Source: Botryosphaeria dothidea (taxonomy: Eukaryota; Ascomycota; Dothideomycetes; Botryosphaeriales; Botryosphaeriaceae). From it: a stretch of DNA of 64,000 nucleotides. Where the stretch lies: NCBI GenBank assembly GCA_011503125.2, contig WWBZ02000016.1:5332001-5396000 (forward strand), written 5' to 3'. Positions 24,391 to 34,330 of the stretch are shown here, piece after piece; position 1 is the stretch's first letter; every line of letters starts with the position of its first letter. The notes under the pieces are model-generated. The model did not search any database, had not been told where the DNA came from, and saw only the letters and a program-made list of their open reading frames with translations. Position numbers and translations under genes: made by a program.

Positions 24391-26170
24391 ATAAGCTCTC
24401 TCTTTATTATATAGTATAACGTCTATAAGAGTAAGAATAGAATAATACTTCCGCTCTTTAAGAAAGTAGACCTAAAGATCTACTATATTCTAGCTATTTA
24501 GAAACCTTAGAGAAATCCGAGAATTAAAATAATAGTAAGATATTCTATCTACTATATAGTTTTTCTCTAGAAAAGAGTAGTAAGAATCTACTTCTTTATA
24601 AGTAAGACTATTAGCCCCGACTTCTAGTAAGTAATAGTCTATTTACTAGATCTTATTATACTATTTCTTATTACTAGGATATATATAATCTATATCTATA
24701 ACTACTATAATCCCCCGCTAGCCTCTTATACTAATATAGCGCTAAAAATTCTATCTCTTCTACCGGAAGTTCTTAGAAAACTAGAGGAGTATATTCTTCT
24801 AGGGGATTTTAACCTCTACTATCCTATCTAGAAAGATATAACCTCTCTAATATACTATATTCTAGCGAATAATCTAATTAAGATAGTTACTATAGCTAAT
24901 CTTAATCTAGCCCTTCTAAAAGATACTATTACTAGACGAGATAGTAGTAGCGAGAGTACTTTAGACTTTATTTTTATATTATAATAGCTAGAGAAGAGAA
25001 TTCTTAGCTATAGAGTTAGCTAGAAGCTTAAATTATCTTCTAACTATCTATTTATTCTTACTATACTTAATTTTTCTTCTACTTTCGTAGAACTACGCTC
25101 TCTAAGATCCTAGTAAAAGAAAGTAGACTAGAAGAGAACTAATAATATACTCTAATTAAAGCTTAAATATCTTAAAGTAGCTCCTCTTAATACTAAAGTA
25201 GATCTAGATTACTTTACTATATTACTCTAAAAGGCTATCTAAAGAATAATCTAGAAGACTATTCTAGTAGCGAGACCCTCGTTCTAGGCCTCTATATAAT
25301 AGATAAAGAAGTATTCGGATCTAGTATACTAGACTAAAGTAGCTAGAAGAAAGTAGACGGCTATAGAAAGGGAGAAGAACTAGATAGTATACTAAACTAT
25401 TACTAATAGTAAGAAGAGATAGATTAGAAAAGATAGAATAAAAGTATAGCGTAGAATAGTAGCTAAGATTACTTCGAATCTATTTATACTCTAGAAGCTC
25501 TTAAAGTAGATAAGAATAAGAGTACTAAAACCTCTAGTTCTATCTTAGTTTCTATTCCTCTAAGAAGTAGATAAATAACTATATTATAATAACTAGTCTA
25601 AGGTAGAAATCCTTACTAACTAGTTCTTTCTATCTTCTAGAGCTATTAACCTCTTAGATCTAGATAGATATATATATCTAGTACTAGTAGAGATTCTCTA
25701 AGACCTTACTAAAGAGTAGGTTCTCTATACTATTAAGAAGCTTTTCCTAGATAAGATACTAGGCCTAGATAAAATTACTAATAGATTTCTAAAGTAATAC
25801 GCTAAGATACTAAGAGGACTCCTTACTAGGCTCTTTTAGAGATACCTTATACTTAGATACTACTCTAGATAATTTAAAAGCTCTATTACTATAGTTCTTA
25901 GAAAACTATAGAGGAACGACTATATTAAAGCTAAGTTATTTAGGCCGATTACTTTACTTAATACGCTAAAGAAGTTACTTAAGAGGATTATAGTAGATAG
26001 AATCTTTTAGGCTACTAAAGTATACGGCCTACTTTCTAATATATAGATAAAAGCTAAAAGAAATAGATTCGTAGTAGTAGCTCTTAACCTACTTATAGAA
26101 TAGATCTATACTATTTAGATATAAGATCTAGGGCTAGTAGCTTTAGTCCTTAGCCTAGATATCTTAGAAG

Positions 26171-26186
26171 TATATAACTACGTATC
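26171..26186 (+). repeat. Target-site duplication of L5, left copy
   Basis: TATATAACTACGTATC, repeated exactly at 28,411-28,426. It marks where the 5'-truncated LINE L5 inserted into L4. Confidence 0.9.
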
Positions 26187-28410
26187 CCTTAGATAAGGTA
26201 CTAGGTCTAGATAAGATTACTAATAGGTTTCTAAAGTAATACGCTAAGATACTAAGGGGACCTCTTACTAAGCTCTTCTAGGGATACCTCGTACTTAGAT
26301 ACTATTCTAGATAGTTTAAAAGCTCTATTACCGTAGTTCTTAGGAAACTATAGAGGGACGACTATACTAAAGCTAAGTTATTTAGGCCGATTACTTTACT
26401 TAATACGCTAGAAAAGCTACTTAAGAGGATTATAGTAGATAGAATCTCCTAGGCTACTAAAGTATACGGCCTACTCTCTAATATATAAATAGAAGCTAGA
26501 AGAAATAGATCCGTAGTAGTAGCTCTTAATCTACTTATAGAATAGATCTATACTATCTAGGTATAAGATCTAGGGCTAGTAGCTTTAGTTCTTAGCCTAG
26601 ATATCTCGGAAGTATATAACTACGTATCTTATAGAAGGCTTCTCTATAATATAAGGATAGTAAAACTTCTAGAATAGATAGAAAGATTTACCCGATTCTT
26701 TCTATAGGACCGTACTACTTAGCTATTCTTCGGAGACTTTACTAGTCTACTAATCTAGACCTTAACCGGAATTCCCTAGGGATTCTTACTATCGCCGATA
26801 CTCTACCTATTCTTTACTTCTAATCTACTTATATAGCTACGTAGGAGTAATACCTTCCCCCTTAGATTCGTCGATAATACTAATATTCTAACCTTTAGTA
26901 GATCTATAGAATAGAACTATAGGATACTAGAGGGAGTATATTAAATTTACGAGTACTAGGTAGCTACCTACGGGTTAGCTTTCTCGCCCGATAAGTATTA
27001 CCTTATTTATTTTATAAGGAAACTAAGGAGATTTAATATAGTAGTAAGGATCCGTATTCCTAGATTTACTAGATACCTAGAGCCTATAATTAAGATTCTA
27101 GGAGTCTACGTAGATAATAAGCTTAGATAGAGATTCTATATTAGAGAAATAGGAGCTAAGGTAATTAAATAGTATATATCTCTCTCTAGACTCGCGGCGT
27201 CTACCTAGGGAGCCTTATTTACTAAAACCCGTTATATCTATACGGCCGTAGTAAGGCTAGTCCTTATCTACGGCTATAGGGTATAGTATACCCTAAAGAA
27301 AATCCTAGAATAGAGAAAAATAACTATCTAGCCACTAAAGAAGATCTAAAACTAGTGCCTACGCACTATCTTAGGGGCGTATAAGTTAACTAGTATATAA
27401 ACCTTAGAGTATAAGATAGAGATTCCCCTACTCTTACTATATCTAGACGAACTAGTACTAGCCTAGGCTATTAGAGCTAGAGATAGCCTAGTCGCGATAG
27501 TAGTAGAGGAAACTTACTAGAGTATTAAATAGATAGCTCGGGCTACTCTAAGTACTAGAGGCGCTACTAGCCCTACTAGAAGAACCCTACTTAGAAAAAA
27601 GATAAACTTACTTCTTAACTACTACCTCTCTACCTACTAGAGTCTCCTAGAGCGAACGAAGCTACGTATAGTATATAGAAATAAGTAGAAGAAGAGATAG
27701 ATAAAGTCTACTAGCTAGAGAAGATAAGATAAGCTAGTAGCCTAAAGTATATAGTAGAACCTAAAAATTAGATAAATCTATAGCGAACTATCTAAGCTAT
27801 AAAGTATACTCGCTACCCTACTACGTATAGAGTATATTAGACTAGAGAACTTCCTCTTAAGGCGTAAGGTACTAGAGCACTCTAGTTCTACCTATCTATA
27901 CGGCTAGTATAGATAAACCCTAAAGTATATCCTTCTCTTCTACTCCTACTTCTAATAGAGTAGAATATAGATACTCTAAAGAGTAGGGACTACGGACTAC
28001 TACTTCCTTCTTTTAATAAAGAAGAGAATTAAAGTAGTAATAGACTAGTTCTTACGCCTAGGGCTACTTAAGTAATTTAGCCTAGTAAGAAAACTAATAT
28101 AGGAAGATAACTAGGAAGAGGAACTAGGAGGATAACTAGGACTACTAGAACTACTAGGACCCGGATAACTACGAGAATAAGGACTAAAGAGATAGGTCTA
28201 GTAGGTAAATATAGAGCTACTATAGTAGCCGCTACTAATAAGAAGAAAAAATAAGAACTAGTATAGGATAGTATATCTAGAGAGAGAGGAGAGGTTTTTA
28301 CTAGGCGAAAAGGTTTTCCTTCTCGTATAAAATAACTATAGATAGCTAGCCCCGTATAGACCCGTAAGAGAGCTATATCGGGAAGAAATAAATTTATCTA
28401 TCTATCTATC
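26187..28410 (+). mobile_element. LINE copy L5, 5'-truncated (2,224 bp), nested in L4
   Basis: It begins abruptly inside the RT (compare 25,750 onward in L4), runs to the LINE 3' terminus with its AAATTTATCTATCTATC tail, and is bounded by a perfect 16-bp direct repeat. This is a textbook target-primed insertion with premature end of reverse transcription. RT box at 26,867-26,878 is FVDN. It contains the RT C-terminal half and the 3' UTR. Confidence 0.92.
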
Positions 28411-28426
28411 TATATAACTACGTATC
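28411..28426 (+). repeat. Target-site duplication of L5, right copy
   Basis: TATATAACTACGTATC, identical to 26,171-26,186; L4 resumes through it. Confidence 0.9.
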
Positions 28427-30209
28427 TTATAGAAGGCTTCTCTATAATATAAGAATAGTAAAACTTCTAGAATAGGTAGAAAGATTTACCCGATTCTTTC
28501 TATAGAACCGTACTACTTAGCTATTCTTCGGAGACTTTACTAGTCTACTAATCTAGACCTTAACCGGAATTTTTTAGAGATTCTTACTATCGCCGATACT
28601 CTATCTATTCTTTATTTCTAATTTACTTATATAGCTACGTAGAGGTAATATCTTCCCCCTTAGATTCGTCGATAATACTAATATTCTAATCTTTAGTAGA
28701 TTATAGAATAGAACTATAGGATACTAGAGGAAGTATATTAAATTTACGAGTACTAGGTAGCTACCTACGGGTTAGCTTTCTCGCCTAATAAGTATTATCT
28801 TACTTATTTTATAAGAAAACTAAGAAGATTTAATATAGTAGTAGGGATCTATATTTCTAGATTTACTAGATATCTAGAGCCGATAATTAAGATTTTAAGA
28901 GTTTACGTAGATAATAAGCTTAGATAGAAACTCTATATTAGGAAAATAGAAGCTAAGATAATTAAATAGTATATATCTCTCTCTAGACTCGTAGCGTCTA
29001 TCTAGAAAGCCTTATTTACTAAAGCCCGCTATATTTATACGGCCGTAATAAGGCTAGTTCTTACCTACGGCTATAAGATATAGTATATTCTAAAGAAAAT
29101 CCTAGAATAGAGGAAAATAGCTATCTAGCTACTAAAGAAGATCTAAAACTAGTACCTACGTACTATTTTAGGGGCGTATAAGTTAACTAGTATATAAACC
29201 TTAAAGTATAAGATAGAAATTCTCCTACTCTTACTATACTTAGACGAACTAGTATTAGTCTAGACTATTAGAGCTAGAGATAGCCTAGTCGCGGTAGTAG
29301 TAGAGAAAACTTACTAAAGTATTAAAGAGATAGCCCGGGCTATACTAGATACTAGAGATATAGCCGGCCTAGCTAGAAGAACTCTATTTAGAGAAAGAGT
29401 AATAGCTCTTCTTAACTACTATCTCTCTATCTACTAGAGTCTCCTAAAGCGAATAAGACTACGTATAGTATATAGAAATAAGTAGAAGAAGAGATAGATA
29501 AAGTTTACTAGCTAAGGAAGATAAGATAAGCTAGTAGCCTAAAGTATATAGTAGAATCTAAAGATTTAATAAATTTATAGCGAACTATCTAAGCTATAAA
29601 GTATACTCGCTACTCTATTACGTACTAAGTATATTAGACTAGAGGACTTCCTCTCTAGGCGTAAGGTACTAGAATATTTTAGTTCTACCTATCTATACGG
29701 CTAGTATAGATAAACTCTAAAGTATATTCTTCTCTTCTACCTCTACTTCTAATAGAGTAGAGTATAGATACTCTAAAGAGTAGGAACTATAGACTACGAT
29801 TCTCTTCTCTTAACGAAAAAGAGAATTAAAGTAGTAATAAACTAGTTCTTATATTTAGGGCTACTTAAGTAATTTAGCCTAGTAAAGAAATTAATCTAAA
29901 AGAATAACTAGAAAGAGGAACTAAGAGGACTACTAGAACTACTAGAACCTAAATAACTACGAGAATAAGAATCGAAGAGATAGATCTAGTAGATAAATAT
30001 AGGGCTACTATAGTAGCCGCTACTAGTAAGAAGAAAAAATAAGAACTAGTATAGAATAGTATATCTAGAGAGAGAGAAGGGGTTTTTACTAGGCGAAAAG
30101 ATTTTTCTTCTCGTATAAAATAACTATAGATAGCTAGCCCCGTATAGACCCGTAAGGGAGCTATATCGGAAAGAAATAAATTTATCTATCTATCTATAGA
30201 ATAAGTACT

Positions 30210-31300
30210 TAAAATTAATAAGGGTTTAAGTAGAGGTCTTCTTATTAATAAGTACTAAAACTAAAAAGAATAGTTTTTCTATATACTTATTCTCGAATTA
30301 CTTTTAATCTTCTTAAAGCTTATTTTACTTCTTTTACTTCTAATAGCGAATTTTATTAAAAGCTATTCTTTTTCCGAATTCTCGTTAACCTCTAATACCT
30401 CCTCTAGTTATAGAAGAATCTCTTACTTTAGTTACTTAGTACTAGCGGCTTAAGCTAGACGGTAGATAGGTATATAAGAATATACTTACTACTAGTATCC
30501 TAAGGCGCTATAACGCGTATAAAGCTTATTCTAACGGCGTCGGTTAATCTTATCTTAAGTTATCTATTTAGCTCTCTAGATTAATACGGCTTTAATTAGG
30601 CCCGTTAGTTTCTAGTCTATTTAATCGTTTTAAGAGGGCTTTAGATACGTAGTAGTCTTTATTATAGTTACCGGCGTCTTCTAAAGGTTATTTCTAAACT
30701 TCTAGATACGTAGTTAAAAAGCTTTTAACTAGTTACTTACTCGCTTAAGCTCTATATAGTAGTTCTCGAACTACTAGTTCGGTTTCGTAAGACCGATTAT
30801 TTATTATTAAAGCTTTCTACTAAGTCTAGCCTCGAGATAGAACTTCTTAATTTCGTCTAATTAGTCCGTATCTTCTACTTCTAGTAGAAGCTTCTAATAC
30901 TCGGTAAAGTACTCTATAAAGAACTTACTAGCTTAACGGAGTTAATAAAGCTTACGTTAGGCCTTCTTCTTAGTATACGGGTCGCTAAAGAATAGGCGTA
31001 GCTATATAATAAGATTAGTAACCGTAGTATTACTTATTATCGTAACCGCTTAAATTTAGAGCTATAGTTAGCGAGTAGCTTCCTCTCTTAACCGGTTATA
31101 TAACGCGAAGAACTTCGTTACTTTAGTATAGTTAGTATAGTCGACGTTTAGTTTTATATTAGCTTAAGTAATCTATAGTTCGAGTTAATCTTAGTCTTCT
31201 CTATATTTAGCTAATAGACTAAGTTATTTTATAGGTTCGTTCTTTCTTAGGAACGTAGATCTAGCTAGTAGTTAGACGAGCTACTATAGTAGGCTTTACT
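30210..31300 (-). pseudogene. gag: Gypsy-B gag remnant
   Basis: Minus-strand translation with stops contains a Retrotrans_gag-like segment (about 30,800-31,010) with DPYTKKKA...KLY followed by SKFFIEYFTEY. These match the pattern of fungal gypsy capsid domains, which show a DP..KA..KL..LRQG.SF.EYF arrangement. No ATG survives. The C-terminal part continues to about 30,210, where the LINE tail interrupts it. Protease and pol are absent on this copy. Confidence 0.68.
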
Positions 31301-31362
31301 CGTTATTCTCGGTAGCTACCGAAGCCCCTTAGTCTTAGATATCGTTCTATATCTTTTTTAGT

Positions 31363-31413
31363 TATCTTCTTAGATATCTTCTTAGATATCTTCTTAGATA
31401 TCTTCTTAGATAT
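31363..31413. repeat. 12-bp tandem repeat in Gypsy-B leader
   Basis: Four to five consecutive copies of the 12-mer ATCTTCTTAGAT lie in the leader between the LTR-B and gag. B1 shares the leader up to just before this array (14,821), where the copia LTR begins. Confidence 0.8.
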
Positions 31414-31599
31414 TCTCTCTAAGATCTTCTTTTAGATCTTCTTTTAGAGACTTCTTCGTACCTTCTTAAACGCTATACCATCGTTTTATTAAAGAACTTT
31501 CTTCGGGAACCTTCTTAAGTATCTATACGAATACCTTCTTAAACGATTTTCTAGATATAGTTAACTAGTAACGAGCCTAGCTACTATTCTAAACTTCTT

Positions 31600-31765
31600 A
31601 GTAACTTTAGTAGAGAGAAGCCGTACTTACGTAGAAGCTCTAGTATATAGAGGAAGAAGATAAGAACGTAGTACTTACGTAGGAGCTATAGCGTATAGAG
31701 AAAAGAAGAATAAGAACGTAGTACTTACGTAGAAGCTATAGCGTATAGAGAAAGAAGATAAGCTT
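31600..31765. repeat. Triplicated ~50-bp unit in B2 leader
   Basis: Three imperfect copies of a unit with GTAGTACTTACGTAGGAGC and TATAGCGTATAGAG, inverted with respect to the same array at about 14,493-14,640. A family feature of the Gypsy-B leader, not a local event. Confidence 0.75.
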
Positions 31766-31772
31766 AGTCTAA

Positions 31773-32022
31773 TATAATAGCTTATATCTAGTATACTCGC
31801 GGAAATATAGTAGTATTACTATCTATAAGAAGACTAAGTTAAAGAGAAAAAAAAGAAAGATTTAAGTAAGATAGCGCTACTTATATATCTCTCTAGAGTC
31901 TCTTTTACTAGTAGCGAGTTATAGAGTTTTCTTATTAAGCTTTATTAAGCTTTAGAATTCTCTTAACCTAAGGTCTCGCCGTAGAATCTATCTAAGATAT
32001 CTTTAGAATTTAAACCGTAATA
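31773..32022 (-). repeat. LTR-B of B2 (5' LTR)
   Basis: A 250-bp copy of LTR-B in minus orientation, termini TATAATAGC and CCGTAATA. It directly touches a plus-orientation LTR-B (32,023 on), giving a head-to-head LTR pair. Confidence 0.88.
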
Positions 32023-32560
32023 GCCTTAGATAGATTCTACGGCGAGATCTTAAATTAAAAAGACTCTAAAACTTAATAAGAAAACTCTATAACTCGCTAC
32101 TAGTAAAAGAAACTCTAGAGAGATATATAAGTAGCGCTATCTTACTTAAATCTTTCTTTCTTTTCTTTTTAGCTTAGTCTTCTCGTAGATAGTAATACTA
32201 CTATATTATTAGAATTCTAGTCTATAGACTTCTTACTTCTCTTTTATCTTTATTAACTTAAAACTAAGATCTAGATTTATCTATTTATAAATTAGGAAGC
32301 TAGTATTTTAGTTAGTTCTTTATATATATAAATCTTACCTTCTCTACTTTATAGTTAGTTCTTTAGTCTAGTAACTTTATATTCTTCTTAGACTACCTTA
32401 CCCTCTATAGACTTATCTATATCTTTTTATCTTTTTCTTATTTCTTATTTCTTAAGCCTAGCTTTCGGTATTAGATCTTACTAGTCTAAGCTTCTTATAT
32501 CCGTCTACCTCTACTTTATTATATATATTTCCGCAAGTATATTAGATATAAGCTATTATA
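32023..32560 (+). repeat. LTR-B copy B3, missing first 24 bp, split by a solo LTR
   Basis: Plus-orientation LTR-B from its base 25 to its end (GCTATTATA at 32,560), interrupted at 32,207-32,523 by LTR-C. With the insert removed it rejoins to a normal LTR-B sequence. It has no gypsy internal sequence attached on the right; a short LINE fragment follows. Confidence 0.83.
32207..32523 (+). repeat. Solo LTR-C (317 bp) inside LTR-B
   Basis: Flanked by the 5-bp duplication TATAT (32,202-32,206 and 32,524-32,528), starting TATTAGAATTC and ending TTTATTATA, as a RIP-mutated TG...CA LTR would. Its central ~130 bp, including AAGCTAGTATTTTAG and TTTATATATATAAA, match the core of LTR-A, but both ends differ. 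A solo LTR arises by recombination between the two LTRs of one element. Confidence 0.78.
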
Positions 32561-32637
32561 GTAGAAGGCTTTAGAGCTACTCGGACTATAATATTAGTCT
32601 AGCTAGATACTACGGGCGTAGAGGTAGTATTATAAAC
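32561..32637 (-). mobile_element. LINE fragment L6 (77 bp)
   Basis: Short LINE ORF1-region piece, matching about 750-826 and 22,420-22,490 (block GGCTTTAGAGCTACTCGG and TACGGGCGTAGAGG). It lies between LTR-B copy B3 and the 5' LTR of Gypsy-A2, so it was probably the target of both. Confidence 0.75.
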
Positions 32638-33000
32638 GTAGCTTACTTAGACTCCTTACCTCTCGTTTACCTTCGTTAATTTAAAATCTAGATCTAAACT
32701 TATCTACTTATAAATTAGAAAGCTAGTATTTTAGTTCGTTCTTTATATATATAAAGCTCGCCCCTCTACTTTATAGTTAGTTCTTTAGTCTAGTAATAAG
32801 TATTTCTCGCGTATAACTTAGTACGCCTTAAATTAGATCTTACTTATCTTCCTCGTCCCTCGTCTCTCGCTTCTTATCTCTCGTACTTTATACTCTCGCC
32901 CTTTAAACTATATTCTTATACTTCGGTATTATATTACTTCTACTACCTTTACTAGCTTCGTTACCTCGTCTCTCCGCCCTCCTAAGATCCGTTTATTATA
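32638..33000 (+). repeat. LTR-A, 5' LTR of A2
   Basis: 363 bp, TATTATAAACG...GTTTATTATA. Contains the TTTATATATATAAAG palindrome, which is a plausible TATA element of the LTR promoter. Confidence 0.9.
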
Positions 33001-33039
33001 TTTTACTAGACTACTCTCTAGTAGGCCTAAAGCTCTCGC

Positions 33040-34330
33040 CGAAGCTCTAGACTATAATCTCTAAAATAGTTAATAGAACTATACCTTCTAATTCTTAGAA
33101 TACGCTCTTCTAAGTTCTTAATTAAGTTCCTACTCCTATTAATACTCGTTCTACCTTCTCTAAAGATATCCCGGTTTCTCTACGCGTTACTCTTAGCTAG
33201 ATATACGCTAGAGAAAGATAATCTTATCTAAGATCCGATATCGATTTACTAATTATCTCTAAGAATACTACGAACGCCTAAGTTACTTATATCTTTTACT
33301 ACTACGGTTTTAGCTAAGATAAAGCCTTCGCCCGACTCTAACTACTAGCCCCGAACCTTCCTACTAATACGCCGGCTACTACGTCTACGATATCTTCTTT
33401 AGAAATCTCTCGTCCCCGTATTTCTAAGGTATCGAATCTAGAACTCTTTAAAGGAGAACGTACTCGGTTCTAGAACTTCGCTACGCAACTTTAACTTAAA
33501 TTTACCTCGGATCTATCTACTTTTATAACGGATATAGCTAAGATTATCTACGCTAGATTATATCTTCGCGATACGGCTTATACTTAGTTTACTTCTTACG
33601 TCTCTACTTTAAACGGTTCCGTAGACTTCGATAATTATAAGGCCTTCTACTAAGCTCTTAAGGCCGTATTTAATAATTCTAATACTTACGTAACGGCTAA
33701 ACGATCTCTTCTCGTACTTAAATAAGATAAGTTCTACTCGGCTTACTACTTACGGTTTCTCTCGCTTATTACGACTCTTAGTTAGAAGAAAAACGTAGTA
33801 AAGATTTACTACTTCCGCCTTAGCCTTAAGAAGAATCTTAAGAATCTTCTTATTAGACGTTCTATACTACTAGAATTCGAAAAGTTCGCTAAGGCTTATA
33901 TTATACTAGATAACTAACTCTATACTTAAACCGTTAAAAAAAAGATATTCTTAGCTCGTACTCCTATCTTAATTTCTTCTTCTCTTATACTAGCTACTTC
34001 TTTCGCGCTAACCTCGATTCTCTAAAGTAAATCTATAGAACTAAATACTTCTACTCGAAAAGCGTACCGAAGAGCTAATAATCTCTACGCTTACTATAGT
34101 AATCCGAACTACTAGGTATATAAGTACTTTAAGATAAAGAGTCTAAAGAATTTAAAGAGTCTAAATCTTAATTCGACTATAACTATACTCTCTCCGCCTA
34201 TCTCGCTACTAGTAATAAGTCTACTTATCTTCTCTAAAACCTTAACTTCTATAACTTCTTCTACGGCTTTAGTTCTCTACGTATTAAAAAACGTAGAAGA
34301 CTAGATAGTACCCGGTACCTACCTAGCCCC
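33040..34330 (+). pseudogene. gag: Gypsy-A2 gag remnant
   Basis: Frame with stops matching the better preserved gag of A3. About 33,430-33,900 encodes the capsid-like domain, then a knuckle-like segment near 34,085-34,135 with Tyr where Cys would be (YYSNPNY...YKYFK-like). Collinear with A3 51,869-53,000. No start codon survives. Confidence 0.75.

Larger units (their letters stand above)
24400..29880 (+). pseudogene. LINE L4 ORF2 remnant, interrupted by L5
   Basis: Endonuclease with the GDFN motif intact at 24,802-24,813, followed by YNPPL-like and TLDFIF-like segments of this endonuclease family. RT fingers follow at about 25,750-26,186 (LDKITNRFLK, FRPITLLNTL). L5 then interrupts, and RT continues from 28,427 with the catalytic box FVDN at 28,665-28,676. 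The reading frame has many TAG/TAA stops. Confidence 0.78.
22944..30198 (+). mobile_element. LINE copy L4 (plus), split by nested L5
   Basis: Plus-strand LINE in two parts, 22,944-26,186 and 28,411-30,198, interrupted by L5 inside the RT. The 5' end lacks about 130 bp relative to L3 and abuts the L3 5' end, so the two form an inverted pair with arms near 5 kb. Its 3' end has the AAATTTATCTATCTATC tail, then Gypsy-B gag sequence. The RT box at 28,665-28,676 reads FVDN. More RIP-mutated than L3. Confidence 0.88.
30199..32022 (-). mobile_element. Gypsy-B copy B2: 5' LTR, leader and gag
   Basis: Minus-strand 5' part of a Gypsy-B element. 5' LTR 31,773-32,022, leader (with the same three ~50-bp repeats as B1 and a 12-bp repeat array), then gag up to the junction with the L4 tail at 30,198. 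The shared LTR plus leader links it to B1; the LTR links it to B4, which has the pol 3' end. Together B1, B2 and B4 outline one gypsy family. Confidence 0.8.

Noticed and set aside
17806..30198. LINE twin-priming inversion as the cause of the head-to-head LINE pair
   Set aside because: Twin priming gives one copy whose 5' part is inverted; here two nearly full-length copies with different RIP loads are present, so it does not fit.
31363..31413. CRISPR-like array from short regular repeats
   Set aside because: The 12-bp units are directly adjacent with no spacers, and the context is a fungal LTR-element leader.
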